64,000 nt of DNA from Alphaproteobacteria bacterium (GCA_024236055.1 JACKLF010000001.1:660925-724924); one strand, 5' to 3'; counted from the stretch's first letter, positions 1 through 10,267 are shown. Numbers and translations: made by a program. The notes: a model not told the origin generated them from the letters alone.

Positions 1-683
1 CTGTCGCATAGGGCGCGCGCGGCGGCGATGGTGTCATGATCATCCGCTTCCAGAACCAGCTTGATGTCCAGCCGGTCCGGCGGATAGTCCAGCGCGCGCA
101 GCGCCCGCACCAGGCCTGGCAGCACCGCCACCTCGCGGTACAGCGGCACCAGGATGGAATAGAGCGGCAGCGCCGCCACCGCCGGCTTGACCGGCGGTTT
201 GCGCCCGCTGCCAAGCAGCGCAAGACTGGCGCGGAACAGGCCGCTGGCGGCATAGGCGGCGGAAAGCGCCATCATGACCGCGCGGCCGGTGCCCGCCGGA
301 TAAAACAGAAAAGTCGCGGCCAGCAGAACCGCGCCAAGCGCAAAGATCACACGTTGTCCGCGGGTCACGACGGTCCGCGCCGACAGTTCGGGATTGCTGC
401 GCGACAGGCAGAAAATCGCCTCGTCCAGCAGGCCTGCATCGAAGGACGCCTTGACCGCCGCCACCAGTGCGTCGCGCGACACCGGCCGGATCGGCAGCGC
501 ACCGGCATGCGCCTTCAGCCATGCCCTGTTTTCCGCGGACAGGTCGGCACAAAGCAGCGCCCGGGTGCCGTCGGGCTCGGTTACCGGCAGGAAAAGCCGT
601 GTCAGATAAAGCGCGGGATCGCCCCGCGGCGCGCATGCATCTTCCAACCCCAGCCCCCCGGCAAAGGTTTTGGCAACGCGCAA
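1..683 (-). CDS. Glycosyltransferase family 2, membrane-associated (N-terminal part, runs off the window)
   Basis: The reading frame is open from a stop at 717-719 down to base 1, so the C-terminal part lies outside the window. The visible part has an N-terminal region ending in a LSARTVVTRGQ-like stretch, as in bacterial glycosyltransferases with a type II secretion GspE N-terminal-like domain. A hydrophobic segment follows (about codons 88-125), then the GT2 entry YSILVPLYREVAVLPGLV and the nucleotide-sugar region LVLEADDHDT. The likely role is polymerising or transferring sugars at the inner membrane for an exopolysaccharide (inference). The start is uncertain: there is no ATG near the front, and I chose TTG at 683; CTG at 689 is an alternative. 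A longer ORF here in another frame is a shadow. Confidence 0.7.
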   Translation of the reverse strand, partial: MRVAKTFAGGLGLEDACAPRGDPALYLTRLFLPVTEPDGTRALLCADLSAENRAWLKAHAGALPIRPVSRDALVAAVKASFDAGLLDEAIFCLSRSNPELSARTVVTRGQRVIFALGAVLLAATFLFYPAGTGRAVMMALSAAYAASGLFRASLALLGSGRKPPVKPAVAALPLYSILVPLYREVAVLPGLVRALRALDYPPDRLDIKLVLEADDHDTIAAARALCD

Positions 684-840
684 ATCCAGACTTGCGCGGG
701 ACCGTTTTCTTTTTTGCTACGCAGAACGCCAACTCGCGCGATCGGACGCGCCAGGTTGTATCCGCAACTATGGATCATCCGCCGCGCGGGTCAATCCACC
801 GTGGCGGCGAATGGCGCCGAATTGGCGGATATCGCGGATA

Positions 841-2328
<1,488 letters not shown>

Positions 2329-2456
2329 GGGAGGAAACGCACACGCTTTGGGGGCCCGCCGTCAAGAGACTTAATCGGCTGTTAACGTCCCGCTGCTAGA
2401 TGTGTGGTTATTGGCGGCTCATGCGGCCGCAAGGTTTTTGCCAGGGAAACAGTACC

Positions 2457-3554
2457 GTGGGGCTTACCGCACACGATATGAGCGACATGAGCCGCCTGGC
2501 GCAGCTGGCCATGAACCCGAAGGACGGGGCCAGCCGCGAGGAAATCTACCTGGCCGTCGCCTCGCTTTACCGCATCCAGGGCACCGGGCTGAACGAGCGC
2601 GAACGCCAGCTGATGCGCGAGATTCTGCGCCGCCTGACCCGCGATGTCGAAATGGCGATCCGCATCGCACTGGCCCAGCGCCTGGCCGAGGATACCACCG
2701 CCCCGCACGACCTGATCCTGCTTCTGGTGGATGACACGATCGAAGTCGCCCGCCCGCTGATCCTCAACAGCCCCCTGCTTTCCGAGTCCGACATGCTGCG
2801 GCTGATCGCCAATGCCGGAGACGATCACCAGGAAGCCGTGGCCGGCCGGCCCAACATCGGCGCGCCCGTCACCGCCGAACTGGTCAAGAGCAATTGCGAG
2901 TCGGTGCTGCTGGCGCTGGTTCGCAATGCGACCGCGAAAATTTCGAACGCCAGCTATGAAACGCTGGTCAGCAAGTCGCGCGCCTTCGCGCGCCTGCAGG
3001 AGCCACTGGTGCGCCGGCACGACCTGCCGCCCCAGCTTGCCACCAGCATGTGCGAATGGGTTTCCGACGCGCTGAAATCCTATATCAGCACCAACTATCA
3101 CCTGCCCCAGCGGCGCGTCGACACCGCGCTGAACGAGGCCGCCATCGTCCTCAACAGCGAGCCGCCGCGCCCCAAGGATCCCCCCGCCGACAGCGCCCAG
3201 AAGCTGATCGACAAGCTGGCGGCCAGCGGCCAGTTGAAGGCCGGCTTCCTGATGCGCGTGCTGAGCCAGGGCCAGACCGATCTGTTCGACCTGGCGTTTT
3301 CGCGCATGCTGGACATGGACCTGCCGCTGTTCCGCAAGGTCTTCTATGAAGAAGGCGCGCGCGCCGTGGCCCTTGGCTGCCGCGCCGCCGGGATCGACCG
3401 CTCGGTCTTTTCGACCGTCTTCAACCTGTCCCGCCAGGGCCGGGGGCGCCACATCACGCTGAGCGAGCAGGAACTGGCCGACGCCGAAAAGGTGTTCATC
3501 GGCTTCAATCGCGAAAGCGCGCAGGACGAACTGCGCCGTATTGTACCCAACTAG
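2457..3554 (+). CDS. DUF2336 domain-containing protein
   Basis: A roughly 365-residue, largely alpha-helical protein rich in Leu, Arg and Asp, matching the DUF2336 family found mainly in Alphaproteobacteria. Its function is not established. No membrane segment or catalytic motif is evident. I chose the GTG at 2457 because AGGGA (2443-2447) sits 9 bases upstream; an in-frame ATG at 2478 is the alternative, and codons before 2457 look non-coding. The gene stands alone between divergent glpK and the NAD kinase gene. DUF2336 genes are often found near signalling genes, and a response regulator lies 1 kb downstream, but no functional link is shown here. Confidence 0.85.
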   Translation: MGLTAHDMSDMSRLAQLAMNPKDGASREEIYLAVASLYRIQGTGLNERERQLMREILRRLTRDVEMAIRIALAQRLAEDTTAPHDLILLLVDDTIEVARPLILNSPLLSESDMLRLIANAGDDHQEAVAGRPNIGAPVTAELVKSNCESVLLALVRNATAKISNASYETLVSKSRAFARLQEPLVRRHDLPPQLATSMCEWVSDALKSYISTNYHLPQRRVDTALNEAAIVLNSEPPRPKDPPADSAQKLIDKLAASGQLKAGFLMRVLSQGQTDLFDLAFSRMLDMDLPLFRKVFYEEGARAVALGCRAAGIDRSVFSTVFNLSRQGRGRHITLSEQELADAEKVFIGFNRESAQDELRRIVPN

Positions 3555-3629
3555 GCCCAGCCAGCCCCGACATGCCCCGGCCGCCGCAAGGGCGGACAAG
3601 CCGCACCCGGCATGCTATAGGGCGCCGCC

Positions 3630-4382
3630 ATGACCCGATTGCATTTCACCGCAGCCCCCGAAGCCGAAGCGGCCCTGGCCGCCATGCGCGCCCGTCATCC
3701 CGACGCCGGTCCCGATGACGCGGATATCGTCGTGGCGCTGGGTGGCGACGGCTTCATGCTGCAGACCCTGCATGCCTTCGTCGGCAAGGGAAAGCCGATC
3801 TACGGCATGAACCTGGGCTCGGTCGGCTTTCTGATGAACGAATACCGCACCGAGCACCTGCTGACCCGCCTGGCGGCGGCCGAGGAAGCGGTGATCCACC
3901 CCCTCAGGATGCAGGCCCATGGCGCCGATGGCATGACCGAGGCCCTGGCCTTCAACGAGGTGTCGCTTCTGCGCGAAACCCGCCAGGCCGCCAAGATCCG
4001 CATCATGGTGGACGGGCGCGCGCGCATATCCGAACTGATCTGCGACGGCGTCCTGGTGTCCACCCCGGCCGGCTCGACCGCCTACAACCTGTCGGCACAC
4101 GGCCCGATCCTGCCGATCGACGCGGCGCTGCTGGCCCTGACCCCCATCAGCGCCTTCCGGCCCCGGCGCTGGCGTGGCGCCATCCTGTCGCATCGGGCCA
4201 CGGTGCGCTTCGAAATCCTGGAAAGCGCCAAGCGGCCGGTCAGCGCCGTGGCGGACGATTTCGAGGTCCGCGATGTCAGCGCGGTGGACGTGGCCGAGGA
4301 CCGCAGCATCTCCATGACCATGCTGTACGATGCCGGACACAATCTGGACGAGCGCATCCTGGCCGAGCAGTTCTCGGACTGA
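3630..4382 (+). CDS. nadK: NAD kinase
   Basis: Phosphorylates NAD to NADP in the cytoplasm using ATP or polyphosphate. The 250-residue protein carries the diagnostic GGDG motif (residues 38-41), the NLGSVGFL segment and a VSTPAGSTAYNLSAHGPI stretch, which together form the NAD-binding and active site of the PpnK family. It is short like other alphaproteobacterial NadK proteins, without the N-terminal extension of E. coli NadK. It sits on the plus strand 75 bases after the DUF2336 gene and ahead of the response regulator gene, with a small GGCCC/GGGCC hairpin at 4417-4430 behind it. Confidence 0.95.
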   Translation: MTRLHFTAAPEAEAALAAMRARHPDAGPDDADIVVALGGDGFMLQTLHAFVGKGKPIYGMNLGSVGFLMNEYRTEHLLTRLAAAEEAVIHPLRMQAHGADGMTEALAFNEVSLLRETRQAAKIRIMVDGRARISELICDGVLVSTPAGSTAYNLSAHGPILPIDAALLALTPISAFRPRRWRGAILSHRATVRFEILESAKRPVSAVADDFEVRDVSAVDVAEDRSISMTMLYDAGHNLDERILAEQFSD

Positions 4383-4474
4383 ACCGTCCCGGACACCCCA
4401 AAAACCGCCTGAAAGCGGCCCTTTCGGGCCTTGCCTTCACACAGGCTTAACGTCCATTTATCCATAATGAAAAT

Positions 4475-4504
4475 GTGCGCCCATCCTGTCGGGCGCACGG
4501 GGGA
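4475..4504 (+). promoter_or_regulatory. Perfect hairpin directly before the ribosome binding site of the response regulator gene
   Basis: GTGCGCCC (4475-4482) and GGGCGCAC (4491-4498) form an 8-bp GC-rich stem with an 8-base loop. The purine-rich ribosome binding site GGGGGA (4499-4504) starts at the next base and the ATG follows at 4509. A stem abutting the ribosome binding site could limit ribosome access or protect the 5' end. No regulatory ligand is suggested by the sequence. Confidence 0.5.
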
Positions 4505-4508
4505 CGCA

Positions 4509-5018
4509 ATGAGCGGGTATCGCTTTGACCGGCTGAAAGTTCTGGTGGTGGACGACAACGTCCACATGCGCAAGCTTGTCTCCACGATCCTGCAGGCCTT
4601 CGGCGTTCAGCAGGTGTTCGAGGCCGAAAGCGCCGAGCGCGCCTGGCCGCTTCTGCGCGAGAACAACCCGGACGTCGTCATACTGGACTGGATGATGGAA
4701 GGCATGTCGGGGATCGAGCTGACCCGCATGATCCGCACCGATGCCCAGGCGCCCAATCCCTTCGTGCCGGTCATCATGCTGACCGGCTATACAAGCGTCG
4801 ATCATGTGCGCCAGGCGCGCGACGCCGGCGCCAATGAATTCATCGCCAAACCGGTCGCAGCCAAGACCCTGATGTCGCGCCTGGTGTCGGTGATCGAACA
4901 TCCCCGCCCCTTTGTGCGCACCAAGATCTATTTCGGCCCCTGCCGCCGGCGGCGGGCCAATGACGAGTATCACGGTCCCGAACGGCGCGCCGACACCGCG
5001 CAGCAGGCAGCGGAGTAA
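4509..5018 (+). CDS. Single-domain response regulator with basic GP(C/E)RR tail
   Basis: A 169-residue CheY-like receiver. The acidic pair is D15-D16, the phospho-accepting aspartate is D60 (VVILDWMMEG), T92 and K114 (IAKPV) complete the site, so it should be phosphorylatable. After the receiver comes a short tail with two related basic motifs, YFGPCRRRR (141-149) and YHGPERR (154-160), and no DNA-binding or enzymatic output domain. The start is the ATG at 4509 behind GGGGGA. The Hpt gene begins 5 bases after its stop, so the two are probably one transcript. No histidine kinase is encoded nearby, so it is an orphan phosphorelay module. The tail motif recurs in the pseudo-receiver protein at 26733-27683. 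Confidence 0.9.
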   Translation: MSGYRFDRLKVLVVDDNVHMRKLVSTILQAFGVQQVFEAESAERAWPLLRENNPDVVILDWMMEGMSGIELTRMIRTDAQAPNPFVPVIMLTGYTSVDHVRQARDAGANEFIAKPVAAKTLMSRLVSVIEHPRPFVRTKIYFGPCRRRRANDEYHGPERRADTAQQAAE

Positions 5019-5023
5019 CGCGC

Positions 5024-5509
5024 ATGGCCCGTCAGCAGCCCATCGAACTGTTCATGCCGCCCAACATGCTCAAGGCCAAGGTCGGCGGCGGGCTTGGCGG
5101 CATCGACATGGGTGCGCTCAAGCGCGCCGAAAGCGCCCTGGAAAATCTCAGCGGCGAGTTTGCCGCCTGGCTGGACCAGGATGTCGGGCGGCTGGTGGAA
5201 GCGCGCAAGCAGTTTTCCAAGAAACCGGGCGCGGAAAGCCGGGCGGCCCTGCTGCGCGCGGCGCACGACATCAAGGGCCAGGCCGCGACCTTCAACTCCC
5301 CGCTGGTGGCGCGCATTGCCGCCTCGCTGTCGCGGCTGTTGGGCGAGATACCGCCGGGCGGCGACCTGCCGGCCGGGCTGGTGGATGCCCATGTCCAGGC
5401 CGTGCAGGTGATCCATCGCCAGAACATCACGGACGTCAAAAATCCAATGGCCCAGACATTGTGCGCCGAACTGGACGCCAAGGTCAGCGAGATGCTGGCA
5501 AAAGCCTAG
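5024..5509 (+). CDS. Hpt (histidine phosphotransfer) domain protein
   Basis: A 161-residue helical protein with the Hpt signature AHDIKGQAATF, whose histidine is H81, followed by the usual K-G. It would relay phosphate between receiver domains; the receiver gene immediately upstream is the obvious partner. The N-terminus holds IELFMPPNMLKAK (7-19), a motif repeated almost exactly in the linker of the pseudo-receiver protein at 26733-27683. The stop codon overlaps that of the convergent SLT-domain gene in the tetranucleotide CTAG (5506-5509). Confidence 0.88.
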   Translation: MARQQPIELFMPPNMLKAKVGGGLGGIDMGALKRAESALENLSGEFAAWLDQDVGRLVEARKQFSKKPGAESRAALLRAAHDIKGQAATFNSPLVARIAASLSRLLGEIPPGGDLPAGLVDAHVQAVQVIHRQNITDVKNPMAQTLCAELDAKVSEMLAKA

Positions 5510-6483
5510 CTTTGCGAATTGCGTGAATTGGTGCGGGCATCCGAGAGGATGCTGAGCAGGCCCGGCCCGAAGGACAGCGGCGAAGCGCCCGTGCGGCCCG
5601 ATGCGCCCAGCATGGTCAGCGCGCTGAAGTTGCTGGCGAAGCCGCCGCCCATATTGCCGCCCAGGCCATCGGCCATGCCGCCTGACATGACACCCGACAT
5701 GACGCTGGACTGGGGCTGCCAGTTCAGCACGCTCATCATCAGCATCTGGACTTCGGCGTCATGGGCGCCGGCGACCACCGTGCGCGCATGCTGCGCGGTG
5801 ACGGGGGGCGTGATGTCTGGCAGTTGTGCCACGCGCACCGCGCCATCGGCGCCCGGCTGGCGCATCGCCCAGTTGTAGACGTCGCGCACCGATTTGGGCG
5901 AGCCGTCGTGATGAAAGAAGACGCTGCGATTGGACCCGGCGGCCTGGGGAAACTGGGCCGCGGCGCTGGCGCTGGGGTCCTGCTCGTTCAGGCGGATCAG
6001 CCGGCAGGCCGCTTCGGGCCCCAGAAAATGGGCGGCATAGAGTTCGCCGCCGCAGACATCGCGTCCCAGCTCGCCGCTCAGCTGCTTCTGCGTGTCCTTG
6101 GCCATCTCGCCTGCCATCAGCGCGCTGGTCTGCGGGTCCTTGCGCAGCGCCAGGACCGAGGCGCGCAGCCCCGGATCGCAATGATAGCGGCCGTCCGCAC
6201 CCCGGTTGATGGCGTCGGCATAGGAGGCCAGGCCATACTGGGCGCCATGGGTCTTCACCAGGCCCAGCCAGGTCTGCTCGATGAACTGGAACAGGCCGGT
6301 GGCGGAGGAATGGGCGGATTTCGCGCCGGGCTTGAGGCTGGATTCGCGCATCGCGGTGCCCAGCAGATAGTGAAAGTCCGAGCCGGTGGCAGCGGCCGCG
6401 TGCTTGAGCGCGGCAACCACCGCCGAACGTTCGCTGGCCCAGGGCGCGTGGATCCCAGGGCTTTGTGGGTTTGACGCCTGCAT
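5506..6483 (-). CDS. Transglycosylase SLT domain-containing protein
   Basis: A 325-residue protein with a lysozyme-like SLT domain in its first third: MRESSLKPGAKSAHSS followed by ATGLFQFIEQTWL holds the presumed catalytic glutamate (E in RESS) and the GLFQF motif. Such domains cleave murein glycan strands. The C-terminal third is rich in Gly, Met and Ser (GGNMGGGFASNF) and has no recognised fold. No signal peptide is visible at the chosen ATG (6483), so export, if any, would use another route; a few alphaproteobacterial SLT proteins of this kind are linked to appendage assembly, but no appendage genes are nearby. A longer in-frame extension to 7095 is shadow coding from the opposite strand. 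Confidence 0.82.
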   Translation of the reverse strand: MQASNPQSPGIHAPWASERSAVVAALKHAAAATGSDFHYLLGTAMRESSLKPGAKSAHSSATGLFQFIEQTWLGLVKTHGAQYGLASYADAINRGADGRYHCDPGLRASVLALRKDPQTSALMAGEMAKDTQKQLSGELGRDVCGGELYAAHFLGPEAACRLIRLNEQDPSASAAAQFPQAAGSNRSVFFHHDGSPKSVRDVYNWAMRQPGADGAVRVAQLPDITPPVTAQHARTVVAGAHDAEVQMLMMSVLNWQPQSSVMSGVMSGGMADGLGGNMGGGFASNFSALTMLGASGRTGASPLSFGPGLLSILSDARTNSRNSQS

Positions 6484-6586
6484 GGGGGCAATCTGCGGCT
6501 TTATGGTTAATGGGTGGTTACCCCCACGCGATTGACCGGCCCCGCACGGACGGCAATATGCGGACTGGCTGTGGGGAAAGCGGAAA

Positions 6587-8182
6587 ATGGCGAAATATGC
6601 AGACAAGGCCGAGGCCCTGTTCGTCGGCAAGGGTGACAATCCGGCCTGGCTGACACTGGGGCTGGCCAACCGGCACGGCCTGGTGACGGGCGCCACCGGG
6701 ACCGGCAAGACCGTCAGCCTGCAGGTGCTGGCCGAGGGCTTCGCCCGCGCCGGCGTTCCGGTCTTCGCCGCCGACATCAAGGGCGACCTGTCGGGCCTGT
6801 CCCAGCCCGGCGCGGACAATGCGTTCATCGCCAAACGCGCCCAGGACATCGGCCTGTCCTGGCAGGCGGACCAGTTCACCACCATCTTCTGGGACCTGTT
6901 CGGCGAACAGGGCCATCCGGTGCGCGCCACCGTTTCCGAAATGGGGCCGCTGCTGCTGGCGCGGATGATGGACCTGAACGATGTGCAGGAAGGCGTTCTG
7001 AACATCGCATTCCGCGTGGCCGATGAATGCGGCCTGCCGCTGGTCGACCTGAAGGATCTGCGCAAGATGCTGGACAGCATCGTGCCGGCGGGCAAGGACG
7101 ATACGGATGCCCTGGACCAGGTGCGCCAGATGGCGGCCAGCTATGGCAATGTCGCCAAGGCCACCGTGGGCTCGATCCAGCGCGCCCTGCTGGTGCTGGA
7201 AAACCAGGGCGCGACGCATTTCTTCGGCGAACCGGCACTGGCGCTGGGCGACCTGATGAAGACCGACCGCGACGGACGCGGCATCGTCAACATCCTGGCC
7301 GCCGACAAGCTGATGCAGACGCCGCGCCTGTACGCGACCTTTCTGTTGTGGCTGCTGTCGGAGCTGTTCGAGGAGCTGCCGGAAGTCGGCGATCCGCCCC
7401 AACCCAAGCTGGTCTTCTTCTTTGATGAAGCCCATCTGCTGTTCAACGACGCGCCCAAGGCGCTGCTGGAAAAGATCGAACAGGTGGTGCGCCTGATCCG
7501 GTCCAAGGGCGTGGGCGTCTATTTCGTCACGCAAAACCCGCTGGACGTGCCCGAAACCGTGCTGGCCCAGATGGGCAACCGGGTGCAGCATGCGCTGCGC
7601 GCTTTCACCCCGCGCGACCAGAAGGCGGTCAACGCCGCCGCCCAGACCTTCCGCCCCAATCCCAAACTGGACACCGCCCAGGCCATCACCGAACTGGGCA
7701 AGGGCGAGGCGCTGGTTTCCTTCCTGGAAGGCAATGGCATTCCCGCCATCGTGGAACGGGCGCTGGTGCGCCCGCCGGCTGGCCGCATCGGCCCGGTCAC
7801 GCCCGCCGAGCGCAAGGCGGTGATCGCCGCCAGCCCGCTTCTGGGCAAATACGACACGGCCATCGACAGCGAATCCGCCTTCGAGATGCTGGGCCAGCGC
7901 ATCGCCGGCAAGGCCGCGCCCGCGCCCACAGAACAGGCTGGCGGCGGCGGGCTGGTGGGTGGATTGGGCGGCGTGCTGGGCGCGATCTTCGGCACCAGCC
8001 GTCCGCGCGGCCAGCGCCTCAGCACCGGCCAGATCATTGCCCGCGACATCACCCGCTCGGTCACCACACGGGTGGTGGGCGGCATGGCGGCGGATATCGG
8101 CCGCTCCATCGGCGGATCGATGGGCGGCACGGTGGGCCGCGCCATCGTGCGCGGGGCGCTGGGCGGAATCCTGCGGCGCTAG
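6587..8182 (+). CDS. HerA-like helicase/ATPase, DUF853 family
   Basis: A 531-residue P-loop ATPase. Walker A is GATGTGKT (about residues 35-42), Walker B is FFFDEAHLLF near residue 285, and VGVYFVTQNP gives the sensor/arginine-finger region of the HerA/FtsK superfamily. It corresponds to the YjgR/DUF853 group, cytoplasmic proteins of unknown biological role. The C-terminal 100 residues are Gly-rich (GGGGLVGGLGGVLG), which is common in this family. It is divergent from the SLT gene and ends in a CTAG overlap (8179-8182) with the convergent HIT gene. Confidence 0.9.
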   Translation: MAKYADKAEALFVGKGDNPAWLTLGLANRHGLVTGATGTGKTVSLQVLAEGFARAGVPVFAADIKGDLSGLSQPGADNAFIAKRAQDIGLSWQADQFTTIFWDLFGEQGHPVRATVSEMGPLLLARMMDLNDVQEGVLNIAFRVADECGLPLVDLKDLRKMLDSIVPAGKDDTDALDQVRQMAASYGNVAKATVGSIQRALLVLENQGATHFFGEPALALGDLMKTDRDGRGIVNILAADKLMQTPRLYATFLLWLLSELFEELPEVGDPPQPKLVFFFDEAHLLFNDAPKALLEKIEQVVRLIRSKGVGVYFVTQNPLDVPETVLAQMGNRVQHALRAFTPRDQKAVNAAAQTFRPNPKLDTAQAITELGKGEALVSFLEGNGIPAIVERALVRPPAGRIGPVTPAERKAVIAASPLLGKYDTAIDSESAFEMLGQRIAGKAAPAPTEQAGGGGLVGGLGGVLGAIFGTSRPRGQRLSTGQIIARDITRSVTTRVVGGMAADIGRSIGGSMGGTVGRAIVRGALGGILRR

Positions 8183-8571
8183 AACAGTTTCGCCAGCGGC
8201 GCCTCAGCCGGGTTCGGCCAAGGCTTGTTGGGGCTGTGGCCCCAGACCGGGCCGGGCCAGGCCGGATCGCCGGCAAAGCGGCCGATCACATGCACATGCA
8301 GCTGGGGCACCATGTTGCCCAGATTGCCAACATTCAGCTTCTCGACCCCCGGCAGGGTGCGGATCATGCCCGACAGCTTGACGATCTCGGCCATCAGTTG
8401 CTGCTGGTCCTCGGCGGACAGGTCGCACATCTCGATCGCACCGGCCCGGCGCGGCACCAGCAAGCCCCACTGGTAGCGGGCATCGTTGTAGACGAACACG
8501 CGGCTGAGCGGCCAGTCAGCCACCTGGTGGGTCAGCGAGGCGATGACGGGATCGACGGTAAAGTCGCTCAT
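8179..8571 (-). CDS. HIT family protein
   Basis: A 130-residue histidine-triad nucleotide-binding protein. The triad QLHVHVIGR lies near residues 90-98, preceded by the conserved LNVGNLGNMVPQ stretch. HIT proteins hydrolyse or transfer nucleotidyl groups; the substrate here is not predictable. The start codon overlaps the end of the FAD oxidoreductase gene by four bases (ATGA), so translation of the two is probably coupled in the order membrane protein, oxidoreductase, HIT protein. Confidence 0.88.
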   Translation of the reverse strand: MSDFTVDPVIASLTHQVADWPLSRVFVYNDARYQWGLLVPRRAGAIEMCDLSAEDQQQLMAEIVKLSGMIRTLPGVEKLNVGNLGNMVPQLHVHVIGRFAGDPAWPGPVWGHSPNKPWPNPAEAPLAKLF

Positions 8572-9680
8572 GACGTTTTGTCCTTGTTGAAGCGGCGGGG
8601 ATCGAAAGCGGCGATGGGCTCGGCCTTGCCCTGGATCATCTGCGCCATCAGATCGGCGATGGCGGGGGCAAACAGGATGCCGTTGCGATACTGGCCGGAC
8701 GCCACGAACAGCCCCGGCTTGTCACCCCACGGTCCCAGCAGCGGCAGGCCATCGGGGCTGGCGGGGCGCAGGCCCGCCCAGTGCTCGTCCAGTTTCCAGC
8801 GCGCCAGGCGGGGGATGACCCGCTCGGCGCGCGCACGAAGGGTGGCCAGCGCGCCCTTGGTCAGGGCGGTGTCGAAACCGGCCTCTTCGACCGTGGCGCC
8901 GACCAGCAGCCGGCCGCCACCTTCGCCGTCACCGCGCGGCACCAGATAGACATCGGGACCCCAGATCACCGGACCGGCAAAATCGAAATCCTCGCCGGGC
9001 GGCGGGGTCAGGGCGATCATCTCGCCCTTGACCGGGGTTACGGGCACATCCGCGACCTGGCCGCTCCAGGCGCCCGCCGCCAGCAGCACCGCATCGGCGG
9101 GATAGCGGGTGTAGGGCGTGGAGACGCCCACGATCCGCCCCTGATAGTCGAAAATGTTGACGACGGCCTCGGTGGGCTTGAGCGATCCACCCGCCTTCAG
9201 GAAGGCGATGGTCAGCGCCCGGCCCAGGGCGCGGTTGTCGACATGGGCCTCGTTCGGGGCCCAGAGACCTCCAGAATATTCGCCCGTCAACATCGGCCAG
9301 CGCCCGCGCACATCCTCGGCTGTCAGGAAGGTCAGTGCGGGGTCCGCCGTGGCCCGGCTGGCCAGCATGGCGCCGTCATTGCCCAGCAGCAGCGCGCCGC
9401 TGCGGGCAAAGCCAATGGGATGGCCCGACACCTCTTCCAGCTCTGCCGCAAAAGAGGGCCACAAATCGTTGGACTGATAGGCAAAAGAGACTTCTGCCGG
9501 CGGCGATGTTTCCAGCTCCGCGGCCAGTGCAATCATGCCTGCGGAGGCCCAGGTTGCGCCGCCGCCCGGCTGCGCCCGCTCCAGAATGGTGACGTTCGCG
9601 CCTGCCTGCAGCAGCCGCCAGCCGATGGAAAGGCCAGCCACGCCGGCGCCGATAATGACGATATTCATGGGTGCGCTCAT
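8568..9680 (-). CDS. thiO: FAD-dependent amino acid oxidase, glycine oxidase (ThiO)-like
   Basis: A 370-residue flavoprotein of the DAO family. The dinucleotide motif GAGVAGLS lies near the N-terminus (IVIIGAGVAGLSIGWRL), and ERAQPGGGATWASAGMI is the typical ThiO/GoxB segment after the second strand. The C-terminal GLRPASPDGLPLLG and GQYRNGILFAP motifs are also characteristic. ThiO oxidises glycine to iminoglycine for thiazole synthesis, but no other thi gene is present here, so the substrate is uncertain and a generic D-amino acid oxidase is possible. I chose the ATG at 9680, which overlaps the upstream stop as ATGA; an inner ATG at 9668 is possible. Confidence 0.8.
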   Translation of the reverse strand: MSAPMNIVIIGAGVAGLSIGWRLLQAGANVTILERAQPGGGATWASAGMIALAAELETSPPAEVSFAYQSNDLWPSFAAELEEVSGHPIGFARSGALLLGNDGAMLASRATADPALTFLTAEDVRGRWPMLTGEYSGGLWAPNEAHVDNRALGRALTIAFLKAGGSLKPTEAVVNIFDYQGRIVGVSTPYTRYPADAVLLAAGAWSGQVADVPVTPVKGEMIALTPPPGEDFDFAGPVIWGPDVYLVPRGDGEGGGRLLVGATVEEAGFDTALTKGALATLRARAERVIPRLARWKLDEHWAGLRPASPDGLPLLGPWGDKPGLFVASGQYRNGILFAPAIADLMAQMIQGKAEPIAAFDPRRFNKDKTS

Positions 9681-10171
9681 TTCCGTGCAAGCCCCTGCCC
9701 TGCCGAAGCAAAGCACGCAATTCCAACAAGATAGGACAGGAGGCTAAAGTAATCTGGCAGCAGGCAGGCGATGACAAGCGCCAGTCCCGCCAGCCAGTGC
9801 ATCCAGCGGATTCCGCGCCGCCCGGCCAGCGCCCGCTGGCTTGTAAACACTGACAACCCCAGCATCAGGAACATGGCAGCCAGCACCCGGCTGGGGTCGT
9901 TCAGCCCAAATCCGAACGGCACCATCAGCAGGCCCAGCGGCGTTGCGGCGCTCACCTGCTGGCCCTGGCGGCGGGCCTCGGCCTGCCCCCAGCCATCGGC
10001 CACCAAGGCCGCCAACAGCAGCGGCGCGCCGGCCCAGGGCACATGGAACGCCACCGCCCCGGTCGCCGCCAGCAGCCCGGCAAACGCCCCTGCCGACAGC
10101 GGCACCGCGGGCACGCCGGGGAAGCGGGCGGCCAGCCGGTCGAAATGGCTGTTGGGATGGGCAAGGTTCAT
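9677..10171 (-). CDS. Small integral membrane protein, function unknown
   Basis: A 164-residue hydrophobic protein with about four or five membrane spans (for example residues 27-45, 47-57, 78-105 and 125-155). I do not recognise the family with confidence. It heads a coupled minus-strand operon with the ThiO-like oxidase (ATGA overlap) and the HIT protein. A DG...AR spacing near residues 59-67 recalls CDP-alcohol phosphatidyltransferases but does not satisfy their motif. Confidence 0.7.
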   Translation of the reverse strand: MNLAHPNSHFDRLAARFPGVPAVPLSAGAFAGLLAATGAVAFHVPWAGAPLLLAALVADGWGQAEARRQGQQVSAATPLGLLMVPFGFGLNDPSRVLAAMFLMLGLSVFTSQRALAGRRGIRWMHWLAGLALVIACLLPDYFSLLSYLVGIACFASAGQGLARK

Positions 10172-10267
10172 GGCGCTTCTCTATACAGCCTTGCCCCGGC
10201 CCGCACAGTGCCCATCTGGTCTGTAACGGCTCTGCATCCCGGACGTATTATGGGCTGCACCAGACTT

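Noticed and set aside
9677..10171. Small membrane protein as a CDP-alcohol phosphatidyltransferase
   Set aside because: A DG...AR arrangement is visible but the spacing and the downstream Asp residues of the motif are missing.
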